Shown in pieces: positions 25,642 through 34,110 of a DNA stretch of 64,000 bases. Under the pieces are notes generated by a model. That model did no database searches. It was not told the origin of the DNA and saw nothing but the letters and a program-made list of their open reading frames with translations. How positions within the stretch are numbered: position 1 is the first letter of the stretch; the number at the start of each line of letters is the position of its first letter. Origin of the DNA: Massilia soli. GTDB taxonomy: Bacteria; Pseudomonadota; Gammaproteobacteria; Burkholderiales; Burkholderiaceae_D. Location of the stretch: positions 269,694 through 333,693 of the forward strand of contig NZ_JAFBIL020000008.1 in NCBI RefSeq assembly GCF_016809835.1, written 5' to 3'. The translations under genes were made by a program, and so were the position numbers.

Positions 25642-27042
25642 ATGACCACAACGGGAACGGCGATGTTCTTTCAACGGATAAAAACCAAGGGGCTGGGGCA
25701 TAACGCTTACATGCTCGGCTGCGGCGACGGGCTCGCAGTCATCGTCGATCCGCGCCGCGATGTCGACGACTACCTCGCGCTTGCGCGCGCCAATAACCTG
25801 AGCATTGCGTATGTAATCGAAACCCATCGCCAGGAAGATTTCGAGTTCGGTTCGGCCAGCCTGGCACAACTGTCGGGGGCGAAAATCCTCGGCGGCACCC
25901 ATCGCCTGTCCGGCCGCGTCGATGTGGCCCTGGCGGACGGGGAAGAATGCAAGGTAAGCACCACGCGGCTGGTGGCGCTGGCAACGCCGGGCCACACCCC
26001 TGAGAGCATGTGCTACGCGGTGTATCCCGCAGATTCCGGCGACCAATGCTGGGGCGTGTTCACCGGCGACACGCTGTTCGTCGGCGATACCGGGAGAACC
26101 GACCTGTCGGACCCGGAGCGCACCGCCGAAAACGCCGGCATCCTGTACGACTCGGTCCACGCGAAACTCGCGCCGCTGGGCGGCCAGGCCTTGATCCTGC
26201 CCGCCCACGGCGCCGGCTCTGCGTGCGGCGGCAACATCTCGCAGCGCGACGACTCCACGCTTGGCGTGGAACAGGCGACCAATCCCGTATTCAAGCAAAG
26301 CCGCGCCCAGTTCATCGACCAGAAAGTGCGCGAGAAGCTGCCGCGCCCGCCCTACTTTACGCACATGGAAGTAGTCAACCTCGATGCCGGGCGCGCGTTG
26401 CCCCCGCCCACCGGCCAACGCATCCTGCAGCCGCAAGAACTGCATCGCCGCCTGGCCGAGGGGCTGCTGATCGACACCCGCTCCCCCGAGGCGTTCGCCG
26501 CCTCGCACATCGAAGGTTCATACAATATCTGGCTCGGCGGCCTGTCGTCGTTCGGCGGCTGGATCGCGAACGACGCGAGCACGATTTTCCTGGTCGTCGA
26601 CGAGGGCGCGCAGGCGCCCGCCGCGGTCGCGGCGCTGGCCCGCATCGGCATCGACGGCGTCGCCGGGGTGCTGGCCAAGGGGGTTGCGGGATGGCGCGAG
26701 GCTGGCCTCGCCGTCGAGGCCAGCGGCACCACCAGCGCGCTCGAAACGTCGCGCTGGATGGAGGACGGCGATGTCCATGTGCTGGATGTGCGCGACGACA
26801 TGGAATGGGAAGAAAAACATATTCCGGGCGCCCATCACATGTTCGTCGGCTACCTGGAAGCCAATCCGCTGCAGGTGCCGCACGAGCGCAAGATCGTTGT
26901 CCATTGCAGCGTCGGGCACCGCGCCGGCCTGGCCGTGAGCATCCTGCGGCGCCAGGGGTTCAGCAATGTCTACAACATGCTCGGCGGCCTGACCGCGTGG
27001 GAAAAACTGGACCTGCCGCTTACAGGTTCAGATCGTCAATAA
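25642..27042 (+). CDS. MBL-fold / double rhodanese protein (persulfide-dioxygenase-like)
   Basis: 466 residues. Residues 1-255 form a metallo-beta-lactamase domain (ETHRQEDFEFGS, TPGHTPESM, FTGDTLFVGDTGRTDL). The metal motif HxHxDH reads H62-R-Q-E-D-F67, so the second His is Gln. Rhodanese domain 1 (about 265-355) has no catalytic Cys (its loop reads LVVDEGAQ). Domain 2 (about 370-462) has the active loop VVHCSVGHRAG. Relatives link persulfide oxidation with sulfur transfer, but here only the last rhodanese looks fully armed. The last 23 bases overlap the end of the convergent GlcG-like gene. Confidence 0.85.
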   Translation: MTTTGTAMFFQRIKTKGLGHNAYMLGCGDGLAVIVDPRRDVDDYLALARANNLSIAYVIETHRQEDFEFGSASLAQLSGAKILGGTHRLSGRVDVALADGEECKVSTTRLVALATPGHTPESMCYAVYPADSGDQCWGVFTGDTLFVGDTGRTDLSDPERTAENAGILYDSVHAKLAPLGGQALILPAHGAGSACGGNISQRDDSTLGVEQATNPVFKQSRAQFIDQKVREKLPRPPYFTHMEVVNLDAGRALPPPTGQRILQPQELHRRLAEGLLIDTRSPEAFAASHIEGSYNIWLGGLSSFGGWIANDASTIFLVVDEGAQAPAAVAALARIGIDGVAGVLAKGVAGWREAGLAVEASGTTSALETSRWMEDGDVHVLDVRDDMEWEEKHIPGAHHMFVGYLEANPLQVPHERKIVVHCSVGHRAGLAVSILRRQGFSNVYNMLGGLTAWEKLDLPLTGSDRQ

Positions 27043-27514
27043 CGGCGTCGATGGCGGCGCGCGCGCACAGGTCGTCGTTGTCGCCCGACGGCGCGCCGGA
27101 GACGCCGATGGCGCCGTATGGCGCGCCGGCGGCCTCGACCACCATGCCGCCGCCCACCGCCAGCACCCGCGGCATCTGGCGGATGCCGCTCGAGGCGCTC
27201 GCCGCGCCGGTGGCCTTGGCCAGTGCCGTTGTATCCATCTTGAAGCTGACCGCGGTCCATGCCTTGTCGATCGCGGCCTCGGCCGTGTGCATGCCGGCGA
27301 AGCGGTCGCGCAGCACGACCTGGACCTGGCCGGTGCGGTCGACAACCGCAATGGCCACCTGGAAGCCGGCCTTGCGGCAGGCTGCCTGCCCGGCCAGCGC
27401 GGCCTTGAGCGCGGTCTCCGGCGTCATCAGGCGAATCGCATAGCCGGCATCGGCGGCGAAGGCTGGCGGCAGTGCGCAACAGGTGCCAAGTAGCGCGCTG
27501 AGGAGGAGTTTCAT
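27020..27514 (-). CDS. Exported GlcG/HbpS-type (DUF336) heme-binding-like protein
   Basis: 164 residues starting MKLLLSALLGTCCALPPAFA (signal peptide), ATG at 27514 after AGGAGGAG in the mirrored reading. The core AIRLMTPETALKAALAGQAACRKAGFQVAIAVVDRTGQVQVVLRD and GGGMVVEAAGAPYGAIGVSGAPSGDNDDLCARAAID is typical of GlcG/HbpS. Periplasmic members occur at the end of sox operons. Heme or redox sensing is known for HbpS, but the role here is not known. Last gene of the large Sox operon, 16 bases after the double-thioredoxin gene. Confidence 0.85.
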   Translation of the reverse strand: MKLLLSALLGTCCALPPAFAADAGYAIRLMTPETALKAALAGQAACRKAGFQVAIAVVDRTGQVQVVLRDRFAGMHTAEAAIDKAWTAVSFKMDTTALAKATGAASASSGIRQMPRVLAVGGGMVVEAAGAPYGAIGVSGAPSGDNDDLCARAAIDAVIDDLNL

Positions 27515-27530
27515 ATTGTCGTCCCTGGTG

Positions 27531-28448
27531 TTAGTTGACTGGTGCGGCCAGCCGCGCCCGCGCGGCGGCCAGCCTGTTGTCGAGATACGCGCCATACATG
27601 CCGGCCGTGTCGCCGCCGATCAGCGGTGGCGCCAGCGCGTTGCCGGCGCCATCGACGAACAGCACGGTCGGGCCGAAGCGCGCCTTGAAGCGCAGGGCCA
27701 GTTCGCGGTGGCTTGCCGTCTTGCCGTCGAGCCCGGCGGCCCTGCGCTTGCCGCCGATGACGATCTCGCGCACGGTGTAGCGCTGGCCGCCTTCGCCGCG
27801 CACCAGCGGCGCCAGGTAGTTCTGGCGCACCGCATGGCAATAGGCGCAATCGGGCAGGGTGAAAAACAGCACCAGCGGCGTGCCAGCGCGACTTGCCGCC
27901 AGGCTGTCCTGGCGCAGGTCGGCGGCAAACGGCACGGCCGGCCCCGGCGCCGCCGCCACCGGCCGCTGTGCCTGCGCATAGCGGGCGATGTCGTCGAAGT
28001 CTTCGTCCAGCATCTCCCCCACCTCGGTCCTGACCAGGCTGCCGGAGCGGTCGAACACGTACAGCGAGGGAATGCCCTTCGGCTTGCCCAGCGCCGCTTC
28101 GAACGGCATGCGGTCGGCCGTGACCAGGTGGGTCAGGCCGTACTTGCGCTTCCATGCATGCGCGCCGGCCAGCGCGTCGTTGCGGTCGACATTCACCGCC
28201 ACCACGTTGAGCACGGCGCGGTTCTCGCGGTACAGCTTTTGCAGCTTGGGCGCCTCGTTCATGCAGAACGGGCATGTCACCGAGAACAGGGCAACCACGG
28301 TGACCTTGCCATGCATGCTGGCGGCCGCAACGGCAACGCCGTCCAGCGTGCGAAATGGCGGCAGCAGCGCTGTCGCCAGCGCCGCGCCGGCCTGCAGCAA
28401 CAGCACTGCGGCCAGTGCGGCGCGCACGGTCCGGGCCAGGCGGCCCAT
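27531..28448 (-). CDS. Periplasmic two-domain thioredoxin-like protein (SoxW/SoxS-like)
   Basis: 305 residues. After a signal peptide (LAAVLLLQAGAALA) come two thioredoxin folds: a TlpA/redoxin type with SVTCPFC (Cys59, Cys62) at about 30-155, and a SoxW/SoxS-like one with LPDCAYC (Cys201, Cys204) at about 170-290. Single-domain SoxW and SoxS keep the SoxYZ cysteine reduced and activate the Sox system. Both activities appear joined in one chain here. It starts one base after the soxB stop, so it is coupled to soxB. The function is inferred from folds and place. Confidence 0.85.
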   Translation of the reverse strand: MGRLARTVRAALAAVLLLQAGAALATALLPPFRTLDGVAVAAASMHGKVTVVALFSVTCPFCMNEAPKLQKLYRENRAVLNVVAVNVDRNDALAGAHAWKRKYGLTHLVTADRMPFEAALGKPKGIPSLYVFDRSGSLVRTEVGEMLDEDFDDIARYAQAQRPVAAAPGPAVPFAADLRQDSLAASRAGTPLVLFFTLPDCAYCHAVRQNYLAPLVRGEGGQRYTVREIVIGGKRRAAGLDGKTASHRELALRFKARFGPTVLFVDGAGNALAPPLIGGDTAGMYGAYLDNRLAAARARLAAPVN

Positions 28449-28449
28449 A

Positions 28450-30168
28450 TCAGGCGATCAGCCCGGGATTGCCCTTCACGCCGATCAGGCGCGGTGCATT
28501 GAGCTTGCGCGCCTTGACCGTCTTGTGCGAGCGCAGCCAGCCGCCCACCACGTTCCATACCGGCTCGCCCTGGGCGCCTTCGGCCACCGGCGCCCAGCCG
28601 GCCACCTTGTAGACCTTGTCCGCGTCGATCGGCTTGCCGTCCAGGCGCATGTCCTGGATGCGCGCACCCATCTTGCCCCTGGGGTCGATCGCGTACGTCA
28701 TGCCGCCCACGCGCACCATGTCGCCGCCCTGCTGGTAGTAAGGGTCCGGATTGAACAGGTTGTCGGCCACGTCTTCCATGATGGTCTTGATCATCGCGCC
28801 GCTCAGGTTCGACACCGTGGTGTGCGAATACGTGGTGGCGGTCTGGTCCATCAGGTGTTCCATCGTGATGGCGCTGTTGGGCAACAGCGAGGTGCCCCAG
28901 CGGAAGCCCGGCGAAAACGCGATTTCGGCCTGCTTGACGTCCATCAGCGCGTCGACAATCAATTGGTCGAAAGTGCCGTTGAAATTGCCGCGGCGGTACA
29001 GCGTGCCCTCGGTCGTCGCCAGCTTTTCGCCCAGCCTGGCTTCGTATGGCGCGCGGATACGGGTGATCAGGGCATCCATTTCCTTGTCGGCCGGCAGGAT
29101 ATTGGCGAACACCGGCAGCAGGCGGTACTGGTAGCCCTGCACCTTGCCGCCGCGCACGTCGAAGTCGAGCACGCCAAGGAACTTGCTGTTGCTGCCTGCA
29201 TTCGTGACCAGCGTCTTGCCGCCGGCATTGCTGACGACAACCGGCGCCGGCATGCCGTCGTGGGTATGCCCGCCCATGATGGCGTCGATCCCGCGCACCC
29301 GCGAGGCCATCTTCAGGTCGACGTCCATGCCGTTATGCGACAGCACCACGACCACCTTGGCGCCCTTGGCGCGCGCCTCGTCGACGGTCTTTTGCATGTT
29401 CTCTTCCTGGATGCCGAAGCTCCAGTCCGGCACCATGTGGCGCGGGTTGGCGATCGGCGTGTACGGGAAGGCCTGGCCGATGATGGCCACCTGCACGCCA
29501 TTCATTTCCTTCATGCTGAACGGGGCGAACACCTGGTCGCCGAAATCGTTGGTCTTGATGTTCTGGGCGACGAAATCGACTTTGCCCTTGAAGTCCTTGT
29601 TGACGATTTCCTGCACCCGCTTGTCGCCCAGGGTCATTTCCCAGTGCGCCGTCATCACGTCCACGCCCAGCGCCAGGCAGGCGTCGACCATGTCCTGGCC
29701 GTTGGTCCACAGCGCCGTGGCCGAGCCCTGCCAGGTGTCGCCGCCGTCGAGCAGCACGGCATCCGGGCGCGAAGCGCGCATGCGCTTGACCAGCGTCGAC
29801 AGGTGGGCGAAGCCGCCCACCTTGCCGTAGGTTTGCGCGGCCTTCTCGAAGTTCAGCGACGTGAAAGCGTATGCCTCGCGGGTGTTCGGGCGCGCGCCGA
29901 CCGCGCGCAGCAGGTGTTCGCCCACCAGGTGCGGCAGGCGGCCGTAGGCGTCGCCCAGGCCCAGGTTGACGCTCGGCTCGCGGAAGTACATCGGCTTGAG
30001 CTGCGCGTGGCAGTCGGTGAAATGCAGGAAGTGGACGTTGCCGAAGCGCGGCAGCGAATACAGCGTGTCGGCCGCCCCGGCGCCGAACGCCGCGGTCGAA
30101 TTGATCGCCATGCCCCCGGCTGCGGCGATGCCGAGCACCTGCATGAAATCGCGACGGTTCATACTCAT
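28450..30168 (-). CDS. soxB: SoxB, thiosulfohydrolase (dimanganese 5'-nucleotidase fold)
   Basis: 572 residues, with a twin-arginine signal MNRRDFMQVLGIAAAGGMA. The metal centre is shown by HFTDCHAQLKPMYFREPS, LLDGGDTWQGSATALW and AIMGGHTHDGMP. The C-terminal domain includes SPGFRWGTSLLPN and GGDMVRVGGMTYAID. SoxB removes the outer sulfate from the thiosulfate chain on SoxY in the periplasm. It is the only SoxB in the window, so both SoxXAYZ sets must share it. Start could also be ATG 30162, two codons in. Confidence 0.97.
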   Translation of the reverse strand: MSMNRRDFMQVLGIAAAGGMAINSTAAFGAGAADTLYSLPRFGNVHFLHFTDCHAQLKPMYFREPSVNLGLGDAYGRLPHLVGEHLLRAVGARPNTREAYAFTSLNFEKAAQTYGKVGGFAHLSTLVKRMRASRPDAVLLDGGDTWQGSATALWTNGQDMVDACLALGVDVMTAHWEMTLGDKRVQEIVNKDFKGKVDFVAQNIKTNDFGDQVFAPFSMKEMNGVQVAIIGQAFPYTPIANPRHMVPDWSFGIQEENMQKTVDEARAKGAKVVVVLSHNGMDVDLKMASRVRGIDAIMGGHTHDGMPAPVVVSNAGGKTLVTNAGSNSKFLGVLDFDVRGGKVQGYQYRLLPVFANILPADKEMDALITRIRAPYEARLGEKLATTEGTLYRRGNFNGTFDQLIVDALMDVKQAEIAFSPGFRWGTSLLPNSAITMEHLMDQTATTYSHTTVSNLSGAMIKTIMEDVADNLFNPDPYYQQGGDMVRVGGMTYAIDPRGKMGARIQDMRLDGKPIDADKVYKVAGWAPVAEGAQGEPVWNVVGGWLRSHKTVKARKLNAPRLIGVKGNPGLIA

Positions 30169-30183
30169 GTGAATCCTTCCTGC

Positions 30184-30801
30184 TTAATCTTTATTGACGG
30201 GCGAAGCCGGGTCGAGCAGCAAGGCGACCACGTCCTTGAGCTGCTGTTCGTCGAGGATGCCCTTGTGGCCGAAGCGCGGCATGTTCGAGCAGGCGGTGAA
30301 GGCCTGCGAGTTGTACACCTTGGCCCAGGTGTACTTCATGATTTCTTCGCTCTGGCCCCGCAGCTTGCCGTACTGGTACAGCGACGGCCCGATGTTGCCG
30401 AACGAGATTTCCTTCTTGGTCATCTGGTGGCAGGCGTAGCAGTTGCCGCCGTTGGGTACGCCGGCCTTGTCGGACGACTGCATGCCGCGGCCGTTCTGGG
30501 CGATCTTCTCGCCCTCTTCCCACTTGCCGATGTACTGGCCGTCGGCCGGGTACTTGACCTGCTTGAGCTGGTCGGCTTCCAGTTTTGCCGCGATCTTTTT
30601 CGGGCGCTCCATCGGATAGGCGCTGCAGGTGCGCTGCGCCTCGTCCTGGGTCAGCGCGCCGTCGACCGTGGCCATGCCCTTGGAGCGGAAGTCGGCCTTC
30701 ATCAGCGCTTCGGCCTGTTTGGCGTAGTCCGCCGCCAGGGCCGGCGCCGCGAAGCCGCCGAGCATGGCGGCCGCTGCGATCATGCGTACGATAGTCTTCA
30801 T
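30184..30801 (-). CDS. soxX: SoxX, long-form monoheme c-type cytochrome (set B)
   Basis: 205 residues, signal peptide MKTIVRMIAAAAMLGGFAAPALA. The heme motif is NCYACH (Cys121-His125), preceded by the long N-terminal extension found in betaproteobacterial SoxX (MERPKKIAAKLEADQLKQVKYP). The end contains NMPRFGHKGILDEQQLKDVVALLLDP with the distal Met. It is co-transcribed with soxA (10-base gap). It differs strongly from the short SoxX at 15821-16246. Confidence 0.95.
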   Translation of the reverse strand: MKTIVRMIAAAAMLGGFAAPALAADYAKQAEALMKADFRSKGMATVDGALTQDEAQRTCSAYPMERPKKIAAKLEADQLKQVKYPADGQYIGKWEEGEKIAQNGRGMQSSDKAGVPNGGNCYACHQMTKKEISFGNIGPSLYQYGKLRGQSEEIMKYTWAKVYNSQAFTACSNMPRFGHKGILDEQQLKDVVALLLDPASPVNKD

Positions 30802-30811
30802 GGTGTTCTCC

Positions 30812-31618
30812 TCAGCGCTTCAGCGCGGGTGCGTTATAGGTGCCGCCGTCGGCATTCTTGGCCAGGAACATGGTCACCGCGGTGATCAGGTCCGACGCAT
30901 ACACCGGCTCGGGGAAGCGCTGCTGGCGGAAGCAGTCGTTCAGGCGGTGCTGCATGGTGCGCACCTCGCCCTGCGAGACGCGGTAGGCCGGCCAGGTGGT
31001 GTAGGCAGCCTGGGCGTTTTCCTTGTTGAGGATATTCGGCAGCTCTTGCAGGCGGATGCGCTGGCCATTGCTCGAGTGGCAGGTGGCGCAGGCGAAGTCA
31101 TGCGCGCCGCCGCGGTAGAAGAACACTTTCTTGCCAATTTCGTAGGCCGCCTTTTCCTGCGGATGGCGGGTCGAGACAGCCATTTTCATGCCCTTCGACT
31201 GCGCCGTGATGTAGGAGACCAGCGCCTCGATGTCGGACGGGTTGCCGGCCGAGCCGAACGGGCGCGTGACGGCCTGCTCCGGCGTCAGGCCCTGCAGGTT
31301 GACACGGCAGTGCACCAGCCGCTGCTCCAGGTCCATGACCTTCTTGACGTCCTTGAAGTAACGCGGCAGCTCCACGTAGGCGCCCTTGAGCACGCCGGGG
31401 CCCTTGCCCAGGTCGCACTGTTCGAGCGATGCGGCGCGCGGGCCGTCCTTCTTGGTCCACAGCTCTTCGCCGCGCATTTCCCACAGTTCGGCGGGATTGC
31501 CGTCGGCCAGCAGCTGGCGGTATTTCGCAATCTCGTCGGTTGCCGAGGTCTGCGCCACGGCGCTGCCCAGCGCGGACGCGGCCAGCGCAGCGACGAGGTA
31601 TTGGCTAGTGCGTTTCAT
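30812..31618 (-). CDS. soxA: SoxA, single-heme form (set B)
   Basis: 268 residues, ATG at 31618 with TGGAG upstream and signal peptide MKRTSQYLVAALAASALGSAVA. Only one CxxCH is left, CATCH (177-181). Single cysteines remain at 68 (EQCDLG) and 104 (HCRVNLQG) where the first heme of diheme SoxA would be held, and Cys229 (LNDCFRQQRFPEP) is the heme ligand and sulfur site. This is the monoheme SoxA known from several proteobacteria. Pairs with the long SoxX. Confidence 0.95.
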   Translation of the reverse strand: MKRTSQYLVAALAASALGSAVAQTSATDEIAKYRQLLADGNPAELWEMRGEELWTKKDGPRAASLEQCDLGKGPGVLKGAYVELPRYFKDVKKVMDLEQRLVHCRVNLQGLTPEQAVTRPFGSAGNPSDIEALVSYITAQSKGMKMAVSTRHPQEKAAYEIGKKVFFYRGGAHDFACATCHSSNGQRIRLQELPNILNKENAQAAYTTWPAYRVSQGEVRTMQHRLNDCFRQQRFPEPVYASDLITAVTMFLAKNADGGTYNAPALKR

Positions 31619-31701
31619 GTCGTCTCCAAAAATTATTCGATGTGGTCTGTGCCACCTGGAAGCCGGCGCGGGAAATCCCGCGCCGGCCTGGCCCTGCTGA
31701 A

Positions 31702-32013
31702 TCAGGCGATGACGGCTTCGTCGGTACGGCTGTCGCCCTTGTTGTCGGTCCACGAGACGCTGACCTTGTCGCCCTTGGCGCCGCCCTTGAACTTGAACGA
31801 CAGGAACGGATCCTTCGAGATCGAGGTGCCCATGACGGCGTCCAGCACAACCTTGTCGTTCCACTTGGCGACCAGGTTCTGGATGAAGTGCGCCGGCACG
31901 GCCTTGCCGGCGGCGTCCTTGCGCTGGCCGGTCTCCATGTCGTGGCGGATCAGGACCTTGACTTCAACGGTGTCGCCTGAAACATTGGCGCGAATGCGCA
32001 TCGGATTACCCAT
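31702..32013 (-). CDS. soxZ: SoxZ, sulfur-carrier complex subunit (set B)
   Basis: 103 residues starting MGNPMRIRANVSGDTVEVKVLIRHDMETGQRKD; the core AHFIQNLVAKWNDKVVLDAVMGTSISKDPFLSFKF is standard SoxZ. No signal peptide: exported with SoxY. It follows soxY after 33 bases and is transcribed with it. Sequence is clearly different from the set-A SoxZ. Confidence 0.95.
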   Translation of the reverse strand: MGNPMRIRANVSGDTVEVKVLIRHDMETGQRKDAAGKAVPAHFIQNLVAKWNDKVVLDAVMGTSISKDPFLSFKFKGGAKGDKVSVSWTDNKGDSRTDEAVIA

Positions 32014-32046
32014 GATGATTTCCTTTCAATTCGTTAGTCGGGCCGC

Positions 32047-32508
32047 TTAGCCGCCGCAGCCGCCAAGGGTGACCTTGATTTCCTTGCTCGCGATGAACCA
32101 CTTGCCATCGGCCTTGACCAGCGCGTGCACGTTCGAGGTGCCGCCCATCTTGACGCGGGTGCTGACCGACGCTTCGGTGCCGGCCGGGATGGTGAAGCGG
32201 GCCGACAGCGGGTTCGGGTTCTTTTCAACCAAGATCGCGATCATCTCGGTGTTCGGGATGGCGCTGGCCACCACCACCGGCACCACCGCGCCGTTCTCGG
32301 CGATTTCCGGTCCGGAGACCGAGACGTCCTTGCTGATGGTGTAGTTGTCGCCGCCCATCGCCTTGACCGCGTCGGCCAGCGACTTGGCGTCGAACATGCC
32401 GGCCTGCCAATCGGCTGCGAACACGTCGCTCGGCTTGAGCAGGCCGGCCGTGATGGCCAGCCCGAGGATGGAACCGATGCGCATGGCATCCCGTCGATTC
32501 TGATTCAT
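32047..32508 (-). CDS. soxY: SoxY, sulfur-carrier protein with canonical GGCGG tail (set B)
   Basis: 153 residues from ATG 32508 (GGAGAAG upstream). Twin-arginine signal MNQNRRDAMRIGSILGLAITAG, then ISKDVSVSGPEIAENGAVVPVVVASAIPNTEM and the carrier tail KVTLGGCGG, whose Cys151 covalently holds the sulfur chain. This is the textbook SoxY and the reference against which the set-A tail (AACIEGEG) is odd. Confidence 0.97.
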   Translation of the reverse strand: MNQNRRDAMRIGSILGLAITAGLLKPSDVFAADWQAGMFDAKSLADAVKAMGGDNYTISKDVSVSGPEIAENGAVVPVVVASAIPNTEMIAILVEKNPNPLSARFTIPAGTEASVSTRVKMGGTSNVHALVKADGKWFIASKEIKVTLGGCGG

Positions 32509-32531
32509 AGTCTTCTCCACTGAAATTGGAT

Positions 32532-32966
32532 TTACTTCACCTGGTCCAGCGCTTTGGCCAGCCGGTCCTTGTTCATCACGAAGCCCTTGGCCAGCTCGGC
32601 CGACTGCTTTTTCGCCTCGGCCAGGTTGACTGGCTTGCCGACCTGGATCACGCCGGCCATGGCCATGACCTTGTGCGGGTCGCAGACGTACACGTACACG
32701 CCTTCCTTGTCGAGCTTGACGGTGATTTCCTCATCCATCTTGCCCTTCCACTCGGACGCGCCGGCCGGCACGATCACGGCGGCGCTGTTGTGCGACGGAT
32801 CGACCTTGACGAACTTGACGCTGTCGCCTTTCGCCACTTTCAGGAACGACGGCTCGAATACCATCGCGCCGTCCTTGCCCGTGTTGAGCATCTTTACCTG
32901 GTGCTCGGCGGCGCCGGCCGTGAACGCGGCCAGGCCGAGGATTGCCGCTACTACTGTTTTCTTCAT
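32532..32966 (-). CDS. Pseudoazurin-like blue copper protein
   Basis: 144 residues, signal peptide MKKTVVAAILGLAAFTAGA. The cupredoxin core shows GAMVFEPSFLKVAKGDSVKFVKVDPSHN (His ligand) and VYVYVCDPHKVMAMAGVIQVG with Cys, His (Cys+3) and Met (Cys+8), the pseudoazurin ligand spacing. A C-terminal tail (NLAEAKKQSAELAKGF) also matches pseudoazurin. It is a periplasmic single-electron carrier. Lying between soxD and soxY in the same operon, it probably takes electrons from the Sox cytochromes. Confidence 0.92.
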   Translation of the reverse strand: MKKTVVAAILGLAAFTAGAAEHQVKMLNTGKDGAMVFEPSFLKVAKGDSVKFVKVDPSHNSAAVIVPAGASEWKGKMDEEITVKLDKEGVYVYVCDPHKVMAMAGVIQVGKPVNLAEAKKQSAELAKGFVMNKDRLAKALDQVK

Positions 32967-33036
32967 GCACTTCTCTCCAAGTTGACTTGCTGCTTTTGTC
33001 GGCGGGGTTCGGGCCCCGCTCCGGTCCAGTCGGCGC

Positions 33037-34110
33037 TTACTTCGCGCCGCCCAGTATCCATTCCACCATCACGGCGATGTCCGCGTCCTTGACGTGGCCC
33101 TGCGCCGGCATCGGCACCGGTCCCCAGGCGCCGCTGCTGCCGCCCTTGACCTTGGCGGCCAGCCGCGCGGCCGCGCCCGCATCGCCCTGGTACTTCGCGG
33201 CGATGTCCGACAGCGCCGGCCCGACGATCTTGTTGCTCACGCCGTGGCATGCCATGCAGGCATTGGCCTTGGCCAGCGCCAGCGCGCCCGGTTTGGCGGG
33301 AGCGGCCGGCGCAGGCGCCGGCGCTGGCGCCGCGATTGCGCGCGCCTTGCCCGACAGCGGCGCCTCCGAGGGCGGACGGGTGGTGTCGACGCCGCGGACC
33401 GCGCCAACGCTGCGGTTCTGGGCCGACAGGTCGCCATGCACATTGCGCGCCGACGCCGGCAACTCGGAACGGACCTGGATGTCCTTGCCGCAGTTGCTCA
33501 TGCAGGCAACGCTGCGCACGTCGGCCTTGCCCTTGACGTCCCACATGCCGTGGGCATTGCTCATGCCGTTACGGTTCGGCATCATCGCCTGCACCTGGGC
33601 GATGTTCTGGTCCGACAGCGTGAAATCTTCCGGCAGCACTTCAGCCATGTTGAGGATGTAGGCCGTTACCGCGTACACCTCTTCCGTGGACAGGCTTTTC
33701 GGCGCCGTCCACGGCATCGCGCGGTTGATGTAGTCCCACAGCGTGGACACGGTCGGCACCTTCATCATGGTGGTGCGCTGCGGCTGCGAATTGCCGCGCA
33801 GCGCAGCCACGCGGCCGGTCTTGACGTCCTCGGCAGTGGTGCCGCCGACGATCGGCGTGAACACCTCGTTCGATTCGCCGAAGCTGCCGTGGCAGGAGGC
33901 GCACTTGCCTTCCCACACATCCATGCCTTTTCTAACGCTGCCCGAACCTTTCGGCAGCCCCTTGAAGTCGGGGCGCACGTCGATGTCCCAGGCCGCCACT
34001 TCCTTGCCGGTCGCTTCGCGGCCCACGTTGCTGTATGGCGGCGCGGCGATGGCGGCCGACAGCGCGGCCATGCCCAGCAGCGCCGCGCTGGCTTTAATAA
34101 ACCTGGACAT
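33037..34110 (-). CDS. soxD: SoxD, diheme c-type cytochrome subunit of sulfane dehydrogenase
   Basis: 357 residues from ATG 34110 (the longer reading at 34134 lacks a site). Signal peptide MSRFIKASAALLGMAALSAAIA. Heme 1 is GKCASCHGSFGES (70-74) and heme 2 is ANACMACHGV (about 280). The two halves are joined by a Pro/Ala-rich linker (APAPAPAPAAPAKPG). Two further cysteines lie in SVACMSNCGKD. It takes electrons from the SoxC molybdenum centre. The start overlaps the soxC end by 17 bases. Confidence 0.95.
   Translation of the reverse strand: MSRFIKASAALLGMAALSAAIAAPPYSNVGREATGKEVAAWDIDVRPDFKGLPKGSGSVRKGMDVWEGKCASCHGSFGESNEVFTPIVGGTTAEDVKTGRVAALRGNSQPQRTTMMKVPTVSTLWDYINRAMPWTAPKSLSTEEVYAVTAYILNMAEVLPEDFTLSDQNIAQVQAMMPNRNGMSNAHGMWDVKGKADVRSVACMSNCGKDIQVRSELPASARNVHGDLSAQNRSVGAVRGVDTTRPPSEAPLSGKARAIAAPAPAPAPAAPAKPGALALAKANACMACHGVSNKIVGPALSDIAAKYQGDAGAAARLAAKVKGGSSGAWGPVPMPAQGHVKDADIAVMVEWILGGAK

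Noticed and set aside
27988..30885. Plus-strand open frame of 965 codons
   Set aside because: Antisense to soxB, soxX and the double-thioredoxin gene; same GC artefact.
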